Positions 54,796 to 63,311 of a stretch of 64,000 nucleotides of DNA are shown here, piece by piece. A program made the position numbers and the translations under genes. The notes beneath the pieces were generated by a model. That model was not told the DNA's origin, did no database searches, and saw nothing but the letters and a program-made list of their open reading frames with translations. Origin of the DNA: PoT sp049331405 (lineage in GTDB: Bacteria > Planctomycetota > Planctomycetia > Isosphaerales > Isosphaeraceae); NCBI RefSeq assembly GCF_049331405.1, contig NZ_CP186274.1:4030001-4094000 (forward strand), given 5' to 3'. Position 1 is the stretch's first letter. Each line of letters opens with the position of its first letter.

Positions 54796-54827
54796 TCGCT
54801 TGCTGACCTTGCTCTGTCCCAAATTGC

Positions 54828-54870
54828 GGCCGGCAGCCTCGCTCGGGGTTCGCCGGCCACAATATTTTCC
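54828..54870 (+). terminator. Probable terminator of the triple-RidA gene
   Basis: GGCCGGC (54828-54834) pairs with GCCGGCC (54852-54858), followed by an AT-rich stretch (ACAATATTTT). It lies 33 bases after the stop codon, in the convergent gap before lctP. Confidence 0.55.
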
Positions 54871-54909
54871 GCTTCATCACACTCTTCGCGAGCAACGAAG
54901 CCGAGGTCT

Positions 54910-56553
54910 TCAGGGCTTCGACGCGGCCGGGATCCAACCCGGCACGAGGAAGGCGAACGCCATCACGATCAAGCCCACGATGGCGACAAGCGCGAGGCTG
55001 TGCTTGATGACGACGCGGAAGATCGCCGCCTCGTTGCCGACCTGCTGCGTCGCTGCGCCGGCCACCACGATCGACTGAGCGTCGATCATCTTGCCCATCA
55101 CTCCGCCACTCGAGTTCGCCGCGGCCATCAGGACGGGCGAGAGTCCCAGACGTTCGGCGGTGACCTTCTGAAGATTGCCGAAGAGGGCGTTGGAGCCGGC
55201 GTCCGTCCCCGTGAGCGCAACGCCGAGCCAGCCCAGGAGCGTGCCGAAGAACGGGAAGGCCATCCCGGTGTGCGTCAGGCTCAGGCCGAGGACGGTATCC
55301 ATCCCCGAATAGCGCGTCACGAAGGCCAGCCCCACCATGAAGCTGATCGTCATGAGCGAAGCGGCCATGCGAGCGACCGTTCGGAAGAAGATCCGGGCAA
55401 TCCGGATCGGCGACAGCCCCAGCCCGAGTGCGGAGATCACGCCGCCGGCGAGGACCGCGGTGCCGGGGAGCGTCAGCAGGTTGAAGTCGATGAAGGCGTC
55501 TTCAGGAATTGGCTTTGGCACGACGGGAGGCATGCGCAGGACGGCTCGATGCAACCAGGGCATCGGCTGCTTCAACGCCGGGAAGCTGAGCACTGCGACG
55601 ACTTTCGGATGGGTCGCGAGGAAGATCAGGAGCGAGGCCAGCAGAAACGGCGACCACCCCTTCAGCACCGCCCAGATCGAGTGGTGACGCGCCTGCGTTC
55701 GACCGCCGGCCATCGCGGGATCGTGGCCCAGGATCGTGGCCGGACGCCAGACCTTCAGGAACGCGACCATGACCAGCAACGACACGAGCGCGGCCACGAC
55801 GTCGACCAGGCCCGACTCCTGGTAATTGGACCAGTAGAACTGCGTGATGGCGAACGAGAGACCGCAGACGGCCAGGGCCGGCCACACGGCGAGGGTCTCT
55901 CGCCAGCCGACGAGACTCCGCACGAGCCAGAGCGGCAGCAGGGCTGAGAGCGGCGGCAGGATCCGCCCCGTCATGGCGCTGAGTTGCGCCTCGGGCAGGC
56001 CGGTGACGCCCGCCAGGACGCGGATCGGGTTGCCGACTCCGCCCCAGGCGACGGGCGCGGTGTTGGCCACGAGGCAGAGCGTGGCTGCCTGGAACGGCTC
56101 GAAGCCCAGGCCGATCAGGAACGAACCGGCGATCGCCACCGGTGCCCCACCGCCCCCAGTCCCTTCCAGGAAGGCTCCGAAGCAGAACGCGACGAGGATC
56201 AGTTGCAGCCGACGATCGGCCGAGAGGGATGCGATCGAATCCTTCATCACCTCGAACTGTCCCATCTCCACGGCGATCTCATAGAGGAAGATCGATGTGA
56301 TGATGATCCAGGCGATCCTCCACAGGCCGAACTGGACGCCGAGCAAGAACGCCCCGCCCACCAAGCTCGGCGGCATCCTGAAGACCAGGGCGGCCAGCAA
56401 CACCGCCATTAGCGCCCCGGCCAGCGCCGCGACCCAGACGCGGGCCTTGAACACGAGGAGCACGAAGAAGAGGGTGAAGACCGGCAACGCGGCGACGGCC
56501 GTCGAGAGCGGCCAGGCGTGGAGCGGGTCGTAAGTCTGAGGCCAGGTGTCCAA
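54910..56553 (-). CDS. lctP: L-lactate permease family transporter
   Basis: The 547-residue membrane protein has about 13 helices and matches the LctP family from end to end: WPQTYDPLHAWPLSTAVAALPV, GLWRIAWIIITSIFLYEIAVEMGQFEV, FCFGAFLEGTGGGGAPVAI, NTAPVAWG, and TGTDAGSNALFGNLQ near the C-terminus. It imports lactate or glycolate with protons. The start is TTG 56553, since the sequence aligns with E. coli LctP from its first residues and AGGGGG lies seven bases upstream. The TTG may lower translation. It is convergent with the triple-RidA gene and next to the exported-enzyme cluster. Confidence 0.94.
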   Translation of the reverse strand: MDTWPQTYDPLHAWPLSTAVAALPVFTLFFVLLVFKARVWVAALAGALMAVLLAALVFRMPPSLVGGAFLLGVQFGLWRIAWIIITSIFLYEIAVEMGQFEVMKDSIASLSADRRLQLILVAFCFGAFLEGTGGGGAPVAIAGSFLIGLGFEPFQAATLCLVANTAPVAWGGVGNPIRVLAGVTGLPEAQLSAMTGRILPPLSALLPLWLVRSLVGWRETLAVWPALAVCGLSFAITQFYWSNYQESGLVDVVAALVSLLVMVAFLKVWRPATILGHDPAMAGGRTQARHHSIWAVLKGWSPFLLASLLIFLATHPKVVAVLSFPALKQPMPWLHRAVLRMPPVVPKPIPEDAFIDFNLLTLPGTAVLAGGVISALGLGLSPIRIARIFFRTVARMAASLMTISFMVGLAFVTRYSGMDTVLGLSLTHTGMAFPFFGTLLGWLGVALTGTDAGSNALFGNLQKVTAERLGLSPVLMAAANSSGGVMGKMIDAQSIVVAGAATQQVGNEAAIFRVVIKHSLALVAIVGLIVMAFAFLVPGWIPAASKP

Positions 56554-56857
56554 GTCTTGCCCCCTTCATCGCTCGATATCAACGCGTAAGATTGCAATTT
56601 TGTCGGATGTGAACAAGAAAATGCCTGATTACCAACGGATCTGTGGGGACGAGTGGTGATACCACCATGCGACTGATGGGCATGCCAATCGAGCGGGCCT
56701 CGCCATGGCTTAGATCCTGGATGCAACACCTCACGATCAGATCCATCGTCCCGGATGGGAAACACTGTAGTGGGCGGGTCTCTGCATGTCGATCGGCCAG
56801 GTCTCATCCTTCGTGGTTTTCGATATGATCGTCGCGAAGGCGGAAGGGAATGGATGA
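56554..56857. other. Intergenic region upstream of lctP, no gene seen
   Basis: This gap holds the lctP ribosome site and an AT-rich stretch at about 56580-56640 where its promoter should lie. I see no clear promoter pair and no coding sequence. Confidence 0.5.
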
Positions 56858-56905
56858 TTTTGAAACACAAAGACGGCGGCCGAGAGGTGTCTCTCGGCCG
56901 CCGTC
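56858..56905 (-). terminator. Rho-independent terminator of the secDF operon
   Basis: On the minus strand GACGGCGGCCGAGAG and CTCTCGGCCGCCGTC form a perfect 15-bp stem with a four-base loop (56872-56905), followed by TTTGTGTTT. It lies about 35 bases past the secDF stop codon. Confidence 0.9.
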
Positions 56906-56939
56906 CAGGTCTTCGACGATCATTCAGCGAACGAAGCGA

Positions 56940-59900
56940 TCAACGGGTCGCAGCCAGTTCCTTCTCGTTCGCAGGTGTAGCACCCTTCTCCGAACCTATC
57001 CAGTCGATGAGGATCGGGCTCGCGATGTAGATCGTGCTATAGGTACCGCTCAAGAAACCGACGGTGAGGGCGAAGGCGAAGCCGTGGAGCCCTTCGCCAC
57101 CAAGGACGTAGAGGATGAGCACCACGAGCCAGGCGGTGAACGACGTGAGGATCGTTCGGCTCAAGGTCTGGTTCACGGCATCATTGATCATCTTCGCAGT
57201 CAGGCCCGGGGTCTTCCCCTTGATCTCGCGGATTCGGTCGAAGACGACGATGGTGTCGTTGACCGAGAAACCGATCAAGGTGAGGAAGGCCGCGATCATC
57301 GGGAGGTCGATCTTGAACGGATCGAGCAAGAGGACCTCTTTCACCCCCGGGATGTTTGCGAGCCAGTAACTGACCGCCACCGCACCCAGCGTGACGAGCA
57401 CGTCGTGGACGACGGCGATGACGGCCGCGAGGCCGTACGTCAGCGACTTAAACCGCAGCCAGAGGTAGGCGATGATGATCAACCAGCTCGCGACCGTGGC
57501 GATCAAGGCCAGGGTCTGGGTCTCGCTGGCGACGGTACCGCCGATGAACGTGATCCTCTCGAAGAGGAGGTCGCGGTTGTTCTGGAGAGCCGAGGCCAAC
57601 GTCGTCAGCTCTTTCACGGCGACCTCAGGCTCGAGGTCGGTGCGGAGGAGGAGCGTGTTGTTGGCCTTGGACCCCGGAGGCGCCACGATCTCGAACCGGG
57701 CCGTCGGATTGGCGATCTTGTCTTCCTTCAGCACCTGATTCGCGAAGATCGAGGAGACGACCTCGGCGGCAGGCTGCGAGCTATTGAACGTCAACGTGTT
57801 CAGCTTCAGCTCATACTGACGACCACCGGCGAAGCGGTCCTGCACGACGGCCTTGTCGCCTTCCTTGGCCGCGGCGGGGATCGGCTTGCCCTCGCCGAAC
57901 GTCATGGTGACGCGTTCGAGGGTGGTGCCGAAGGCCTCGAGGATCTTGGCACGAACCTCGTCGGGCTTCTCGTTCGTGGTCCGGATATTGAACCGATTGA
58001 ACGTCTGAGCCTGGCCGACCTTGAGGCTCTCGACCGTGACGTCGGGGAGGGTGCTCGCCCGCTGCCTGACGAAGCTGGCTCGTTCGGACTCGGACAGCTT
58101 CTTGACCTCCGGATCCTGCTCGTTGAGCCGGATCGTGGCCAGGGTACCGCCGGTGAAATCGATGTTAAACATGCTCTGGCCTCGGACGAAGAACGCACCG
58201 AGTCCGAGGGCGATGATGATAACCGACGCCGTCATGCAGTAGTAACGAGGACCGACGAAGTCGTAGCTCGTCTTGTCCATCATCTTCATCATCGTCAGTT
58301 GCTTGATCCACTTCCGCTGATAGCAGAACTCGAAGATCACGCGAGAGACGAAGACGGCGGTGAACAGGTTCCAGAGCATGCCGATGATCATCGTCAGGGC
58401 GAAGCCCTTGACTTCCTCGGTGCCCACCCACCACAGCACTATGCCCGACAGCAAGTTGGTGACGTGCGAATCGAAGATCGTCACCCACGCCCGGTTGAAC
58501 CCGTTGCGGATCTGCTGGGCGAGACTGGCGCCACGCTCCTTCTCTTCTCGCATACGCTCGAAGACGAGCACGTTCGCGTCGACCGCCATACCGATGGTCA
58601 GAGCGAGGCCCGCGAGGCCCGGTAGCGAGAAGGTCGACTCCATGAACGCCATCGACCCGATCAGCAGGATCATGTTCAGGATCAGGGCGATGACCGCCAC
58701 GACGCCCGCGAACCTGTAATAGATGACCATGAAGATCGGGACGACGAGCATCGACACCCAGATGGCACGGACGCCCTTGGCGATCGTGTCTTCACCGAGG
58801 GTCGGGCCGACCTTCTCTTCCTGGAGCGGGTTCGGGTTCAAGCTGGCGGGAAGGCTACCTTCCTGGAGGATCTTGATGAGGTAGTCGACTTCCTTCGCCT
58901 TGAAGCCCTGACTACCACCTTCGATGATCCCCGTCTCGCGGATCTGAGAGCTGATCGAGGGGGCCGACATCACGAGGTTGTCGAGCAAGATTGCGAGCTG
59001 ATACTTGAAGGCCCCTTCCTCTTCGGGGAGGTGCTCGCCGGTGAGCTGGCCGAAGCGCCGGGCCCCTTCCCGCTTGAAGATGAATCCGACGGCCGGCTGG
59101 AGTCGCTCGTCCTGGGTCGCATAAGCCTTCGCGAGGTACTTGCCGTTCACGTCTTGGCGGTCGACGTTGCAGAGGATCGAGCGCTCGGTCTTTCCCTCGG
59201 AGATCTTGTCTTCTCGGATGATCGGGTCACTCGGCCGAGGATCGTTGGGGATGCCGCCCCGGATGCCACTCGGGTTGTAGTCGACCCGATAGGAGGTGAT
59301 CGACTTCAGCGGGACCGCGTCCGTCAGGAAGAGGGTGTCGTTGGTGTTCCGCTCGATCCTCGCGCTGACGGTCTGGTCGGTCCCCGTGGAGTCCTTGCCC
59401 GTGAGTTCGACGTCGTTGCCGGCGTAGAGGTTCTTCTTCCAATCCTGCGCGGGGTCGGTGATCGACTTGTCGCCCACCTTGGGGTTGGTGCCGGTCGAGA
59501 CCTCGCCGAGGCGGGCCCACTTGTAGCGCGAAGGGGGACGCGATCGGCCGTTGGGGCCGAGGGCTCGCTCGATCACCCCTTCGTCATGCTTGCGGTTGGC
59601 CAGTATCCGGAACTCGAGGGCACCGACGTCGGTGAGGAGGCGTTTGACCTCCTCGACGTCCTCATCGGCCGGGAGGATGATCTCGAGGCGGTTGCTGCCG
59701 ATTTTTCGGATCGGGATTTCCTTGATGCCCTCGGGGTCGACGCGATGCTTGAGGGCGGAGATCAACTCGTCCATGTTGAAGTTGGACGAGAGGTTCTCCT
59801 TGAAGGCCTCGTAGACGAGGATGGTACCGCCCGACAGGTCGATGCCCAGCTTCAGCTTCTCGGCCGGCGGCACGATCGCCTGGAGACCCGCGAAGGTCAG

Positions 59901-60014
59901 CGTCAGGATTATGCCGAACTTCTGATGGAGCTTGTTCCCGACGGCAAGGCCGTAGACGGCATAAATGACGCTGAGAACGATCGCCAGGGTAAAGATATAG
60001 CCGAGCGCTAACAT
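56940..60014 (-). CDS. secDF: Protein translocase subunit SecDF (fused)
   Basis: The 1024-residue protein fuses SecD and SecF, which use the proton gradient to aid protein export through SecYEG. SecD part (about 1-570): LKLGIDLSGGTILVYE, LEIILPADEDVEEVKRLL, then GPTLGEDTIAKGVRA and GLALTIGMAVDANVLVFERMREE. SecF part (from about 590): FNIDFTGGTLATIRL, then TFIGGTVASE, LTLIGFSVNDTIVVFDRIRE and a final helix pair. The extracytoplasmic region of SecD is long (about residues 80-400), larger than in E. coli. ATG 60014 follows AGGA at eight bases. It is the last gene of the minus-strand operon, after yajC. Confidence 0.97.
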   Translation of the reverse strand: MLALGYIFTLAIVLSVIYAVYGLAVGNKLHQKFGIILTLTFAGLQAIVPPAEKLKLGIDLSGGTILVYEAFKENLSSNFNMDELISALKHRVDPEGIKEIPIRKIGSNRLEIILPADEDVEEVKRLLTDVGALEFRILANRKHDEGVIERALGPNGRSRPPSRYKWARLGEVSTGTNPKVGDKSITDPAQDWKKNLYAGNDVELTGKDSTGTDQTVSARIERNTNDTLFLTDAVPLKSITSYRVDYNPSGIRGGIPNDPRPSDPIIREDKISEGKTERSILCNVDRQDVNGKYLAKAYATQDERLQPAVGFIFKREGARRFGQLTGEHLPEEEGAFKYQLAILLDNLVMSAPSISSQIRETGIIEGGSQGFKAKEVDYLIKILQEGSLPASLNPNPLQEEKVGPTLGEDTIAKGVRAIWVSMLVVPIFMVIYYRFAGVVAVIALILNMILLIGSMAFMESTFSLPGLAGLALTIGMAVDANVLVFERMREEKERGASLAQQIRNGFNRAWVTIFDSHVTNLLSGIVLWWVGTEEVKGFALTMIIGMLWNLFTAVFVSRVIFEFCYQRKWIKQLTMMKMMDKTSYDFVGPRYYCMTASVIIIALGLGAFFVRGQSMFNIDFTGGTLATIRLNEQDPEVKKLSESERASFVRQRASTLPDVTVESLKVGQAQTFNRFNIRTTNEKPDEVRAKILEAFGTTLERVTMTFGEGKPIPAAAKEGDKAVVQDRFAGGRQYELKLNTLTFNSSQPAAEVVSSIFANQVLKEDKIANPTARFEIVAPPGSKANNTLLLRTDLEPEVAVKELTTLASALQNNRDLLFERITFIGGTVASETQTLALIATVASWLIIIAYLWLRFKSLTYGLAAVIAVVHDVLVTLGAVAVSYWLANIPGVKEVLLLDPFKIDLPMIAAFLTLIGFSVNDTIVVFDRIREIKGKTPGLTAKMINDAVNQTLSRTILTSFTAWLVVLILYVLGGEGLHGFAFALTVGFLSGTYSTIYIASPILIDWIGSEKGATPANEKELAATR

Positions 60015-60142
60015 TGCGAAGTCCTAACTGAATAAGTGCCCCTACCGCCAGCAAAGCCGGATGGGATGGGAAAAGAGCCCCGCTATCGATTTCGAAACGC
60101 GTCCCAGCACTCGCCCTTCCGGGACGCGAAAGAAGTCACATC

Positions 60143-60526
60143 CTATTTGGCGGGTTCCGCCGTCTTCTCCGAGCCGGCGTCGAGGATCCGGACCACGGCG
60201 GCCTTGGTGAAGGCCACTTTGACGCCGCGGTCGTCGTCGATCCTGAGGACCACCTTGTCCTGGTCGGGGTCAATGGAGACGACAGTGCCGTAAATTCCGG
60301 CGGCAGTCACGACCCGGTCGTTCTTCTTCAAGGCACCCAGCATCTCCCGTCGACGCTTCTCCTGCTGCTGCTGGGGCCGGAACAGCAAGAAGTATCCCCA
60401 AAGCACGATGATGGCGATGAAGGGGAGCATGTTCAACAGCCCGCCTCCGCCGGCACCTGCCCCACCGTTTCCGGCGGGGGCGTTCTGGGCGAAGATCAAG
60501 GGGAAGTCGAGGAACTGGTCGGGCAT
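60143..60526 (-). CDS. yajC: Preprotein translocase subunit YajC
   Basis: The 127-residue protein has one membrane helix (LNMLPFIAIIVLWGYFLLF), followed at once by RPQQQQEKRRREMLGALKKNDRVVTAAGIYG, the YajC signature, and a small beta domain. A Gly/Ala-rich segment precedes the helix. YajC associates with SecDF. I chose ATG 60526; the frame extends to a TTG at 60565 but without a better ribosome site. The order tgt-yajC-secDF is widely conserved. Confidence 0.95.
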   Translation of the reverse strand: MPDQFLDFPLIFAQNAPAGNGGAGAGGGGLLNMLPFIAIIVLWGYFLLFRPQQQQEKRRREMLGALKKNDRVVTAAGIYGTVVSIDPDQDKVVLRIDDDRGVKVAFTKAAVVRILDAGSEKTAEPAK

Positions 60527-60635
60527 TGCTGGGGTCCGTGAATGATGCGGGGGGCCGCCACGCAAGAGTCCGCCGCGTCGCTGCGGATGTAGACTTCCTG
60601 ACTAATTCTCGCGCTGGGCAACTGCACTCTAACCG

Positions 60636-61751
60636 CTAGGGTCCTAGTGCTTCAAGCACTTCCGCCCTAAAGGGGACGAATCGCCCCTCGGTAATCGCTT
60701 CCCGAATCTGATTTGTCAGGCGATGGAGGTACGAGACGTTGTGGATCGACGCCAGGATCGGCCCCAGCATCTCCTTGGCCAGGAACAAGTGTCGGAGATA
60801 AGCACGGCTGAAATTGCGGCATGCGTAGCAGGCGCATCCTTCCTCGATCGGCCTTGGATCGAGCCGATGCGACGCGTTCCGGAGCTTGACGGGCCCCTTC
60901 GCGGTGAGGCATGTGGCATTGCGGCCGTTTCGTGTCGGCAAGACGCAGTCGAACATGTCGATCCCGGTCGCGACCGCGTCGAGGATGTCCTGGGGACGTC
61001 CGACTCCCATCAAATAGCGAGGCTTGTCGCTGGGCAGGAGATGCGTGCTCGCGTTGAGGGCCTCGCGGACCTGCTCACGGCTCTCTCCGACGCTGACCCC
61101 GCCGACGGCATAACCTTCGAAGTCGAGGTCGATGAGGGCCTCGGCGCACTCGGCCCGGAGGTCGGCGTGGCTCCCGCCCTGCACGATTCCGAAGAGGGCC
61201 TGGTCGGGCCTCGAATGAGCATCCTTGCAGCGTTTGGCCCAGCGGACGGTCCGCCCGACCGCCTGGGCGATCACCTCTTTCGTCGCCGGCAGCGCGGGGC
61301 AATGGTCGAAGCACATCGCTACGTCGGCGCCCAGCGCCTGCTGGATCGCCATTGCGCTCTCGGGGGTGAGCTCGAGCAACCTGCCGTCGATGTGCGAACG
61401 GAAGGCGACCCCCTTCTCGGTCATCTTCGACCGCTCGGCCAGGCTGAAGACCTGGAAACCGCCGGAATCGGTCAGGATCGGGCCGTTCCAGCCCATGAAA
61501 GAATGCAGGCCCCCGAGCGCAGACACGACCCCCTCGCCCGGTCGCAGGGCGAGGTGATACGTGTTGGCCAAGAGCATCGTGGTGCCCGACGCCTCGATCT
61601 GGTCGGGAGTGATCCCCTTGACGGTCGCCTGGGTGCCGACCGGCATGAATACGGGGGTTTCCACGACCCCGTGGGGCGTGAACAAGCGACCCCGCCTCGC
61701 GAGCGAGCCGGGGTCGGTGGACAGCGTCTGGAAATGGACGGGGCGTGACAA
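60636..61751 (-). CDS. tgt: Queuine tRNA-ribosyltransferase
   Basis: The 371-residue enzyme exchanges guanine 34 of certain tRNAs for a queuosine precursor. Motifs: ATVKGITPDQI, LANTYHLALRPG, the catalytic Asp in LTDSGGFQVFSL, FDHCPALP, GIVQGGSHADLR, YLMGVGRPQDIL, the nucleophile region GIDMFDCVLPTRNGRNA, and the zinc site CACYAC with the late His in ASIHN. No ATG exists near the expected N-terminus; TTG 61751 gives the family's normal length and lies eight bases after the stop of the TPR/alpha-CTD gene, so translation is likely coupled to it. Confidence 0.96.
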   Translation of the reverse strand: MSRPVHFQTLSTDPGSLARRGRLFTPHGVVETPVFMPVGTQATVKGITPDQIEASGTTMLLANTYHLALRPGEGVVSALGGLHSFMGWNGPILTDSGGFQVFSLAERSKMTEKGVAFRSHIDGRLLELTPESAMAIQQALGADVAMCFDHCPALPATKEVIAQAVGRTVRWAKRCKDAHSRPDQALFGIVQGGSHADLRAECAEALIDLDFEGYAVGGVSVGESREQVREALNASTHLLPSDKPRYLMGVGRPQDILDAVATGIDMFDCVLPTRNGRNATCLTAKGPVKLRNASHRLDPRPIEEGCACYACRNFSRAYLRHLFLAKEMLGPILASIHNVSYLHRLTNQIREAITEGRFVPFRAEVLEALGP

Positions 61752-61759
61752 CGAAAGAC

Positions 61760-63100
61760 TTACTCGTTCTTGAGCTTGAGGTTGAACTCGGTCAGCTTCT
61801 CGCGGACCTCGTTCAAGGACGTCACGCCGAAGTTCTTGCACTCCATCAGCTCGTCGCCGGTGTGGACGATGAGCTCGCCCACGGTCTGGATGCCGAGCTT
61901 GGTCATGCACTTGCGGGCACGCACGGAGAGGTTCAGGTCGCTGATCGGCTTGGCGAGCAGGGCCTTCTCTTCCTGCGAAAGCTCCTCGATCGGCTCCATC
62001 CGAGCGTCATTGGCCGCCCGCTCGCCGCCTTCGAGGGCCATCCCCAGCCGCAGGCCCTTCGAGGCCATCATCTCCTTGATCTCGGAGAGGGAGGTCTCGC
62101 CGAAGTTCTTGCTCGCGAGGAGCGCAGCTTCGGTGGTTCGGGTGAGGTCGCCCAGCGTCCGGATGTTCATCTTCCGGAGGCAGTTGCGGCTCCTGACCGA
62201 CAGTTCGAAGTCGGTCACGGGGATCTCGAGGAGCTGACGGAGCACGGTGAAGCCGCGTTCCGCTTCCTCGTCGTAGTACATGTCCTTGCTGGCGCGGCAA
62301 TCCTTGAAGAAGAGCCGGGCGCGAGGGTGGCTCGGGTCGAAGGCCAGGACCTGACGATAGCAGGCCTCGGCCTCGCGGAACCGCATCTCGTCCTCGTACA
62401 GGACGCCCAGATTGATCAGGGCGGCGAGGGGGACGGGCGGGCGCTGGGTGCAGCGCTTGTAGTACTCGACGGCCGTCTCGTCGTTGCCGTAGAGGTCGTT
62501 GATGTAGGCGAGTTCGAAAAGGGCGCCGGTGTGGTCGCGGTCGAGATTCAGGGTCTTCTCGAATTCCACGGCGGCATGGGTCAGCTCGCCGTCGAGTGCG
62601 AGCAGACTGCCTCGCTGATAGTGGTATTCGGCGGAGCTTCCGGCGAGCTTCTCGAGGCCATCCAGCAGGGTCTGGGCCTCCTCGACCTTCCCGGCCCGAC
62701 GCAAGGCACCTGCGCGGTGGAGTTCCGACTGCTTCTGGTCGTAGCCCGCGGTCGTCGCGGCTGCATACGCTTCAGCGGCATCATCCCAGCGCTGGAGGTT
62801 CTGGAGCGCAATCCCTCGGTAGAAGTGGGCGAGGCCGAGGTCCCCTGCCTTCTTTAACTGCTCGAAACCGCTCGGATATCGACCGAGCAGAACCTCACCA
62901 ACGCCGAGACGGAGGTGGATGTCGGGCGTCATCGACGCTTTCTCGCGATCGCGCATGGCGGCCACGGCGTCTCGCAACGTGCGGTATCGTGAAGGGTCTC
63001 GTCCCAGGACTTCACGCAGGTCGGCCACGGCCGATTGGTCGAAAGGTTGACGATCGAGGAGCGTCCGCACGTCAGTGGTCATAATCTCGGGCACTGTCAC
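61760..63100 (-). CDS. TPR protein with two tandem RNA polymerase alpha C-terminal domains
   Basis: The 446-residue protein has helical TPR-like repeats (about residues 60-290: FYRGIALQNLQRWDDAAEAY, ALINLGVLYEDEMRFREAEACY) and then two domains like the C-terminal domain of RNA polymerase alpha. Domain 1 (295-351) has DFELSVRSRNCLRKMNI, ASKNFGETSLSEIKEM, with Arg303, Asn306, Cys307 and Gly334 at the places of E. coli R265, N268, C269 and G296. Domain 2 (386-444) keeps Arg394 but has Lys397 in place of the Asn. There is no alpha N-terminal assembly domain, so it is not RpoA. The start is GTG 63100 or 63094, behind GAGGGAG. It is the first gene of the operon with tgt-yajC-secDF. Function unknown. 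Confidence 0.9.
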   Translation of the reverse strand: MTVPEIMTTDVRTLLDRQPFDQSAVADLREVLGRDPSRYRTLRDAVAAMRDREKASMTPDIHLRLGVGEVLLGRYPSGFEQLKKAGDLGLAHFYRGIALQNLQRWDDAAEAYAAATTAGYDQKQSELHRAGALRRAGKVEEAQTLLDGLEKLAGSSAEYHYQRGSLLALDGELTHAAVEFEKTLNLDRDHTGALFELAYINDLYGNDETAVEYYKRCTQRPPVPLAALINLGVLYEDEMRFREAEACYRQVLAFDPSHPRARLFFKDCRASKDMYYDEEAERGFTVLRQLLEIPVTDFELSVRSRNCLRKMNIRTLGDLTRTTEAALLASKNFGETSLSEIKEMMASKGLRLGMALEGGERAANDARMEPIEELSQEEKALLAKPISDLNLSVRARKCMTKLGIQTVGELIVHTGDELMECKNFGVTSLNEVREKLTEFNLKLKNE

Positions 63101-63311
63101 TCACTCCCTCGCCTCCGGCTCTTGGACCCGACCACGGGTGCTTAGATCGAGTCTCACCGGTCGGGTTCGCGTAAAGCCGATTGCCGCATCTGTCAAGTAG
63201 CGACCACCGTTTCGAGGCAAGCCAATTATTGTAACCATCATGGCCGCACATGCAAGCCGACCATGCTCGGAACACGCAGATCCAGAATGGATCAGAACTT
63301 AGGGAATTCGG

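Noticed and set aside
56850..58625. Plus-strand open frame of 591 codons opposite secDF
   Set aside because: It is antisense to an unmistakable SecDF; the product is rich in Asp, Arg, Glu and Gly with no family motif, as expected from the complement of a high-GC gene.
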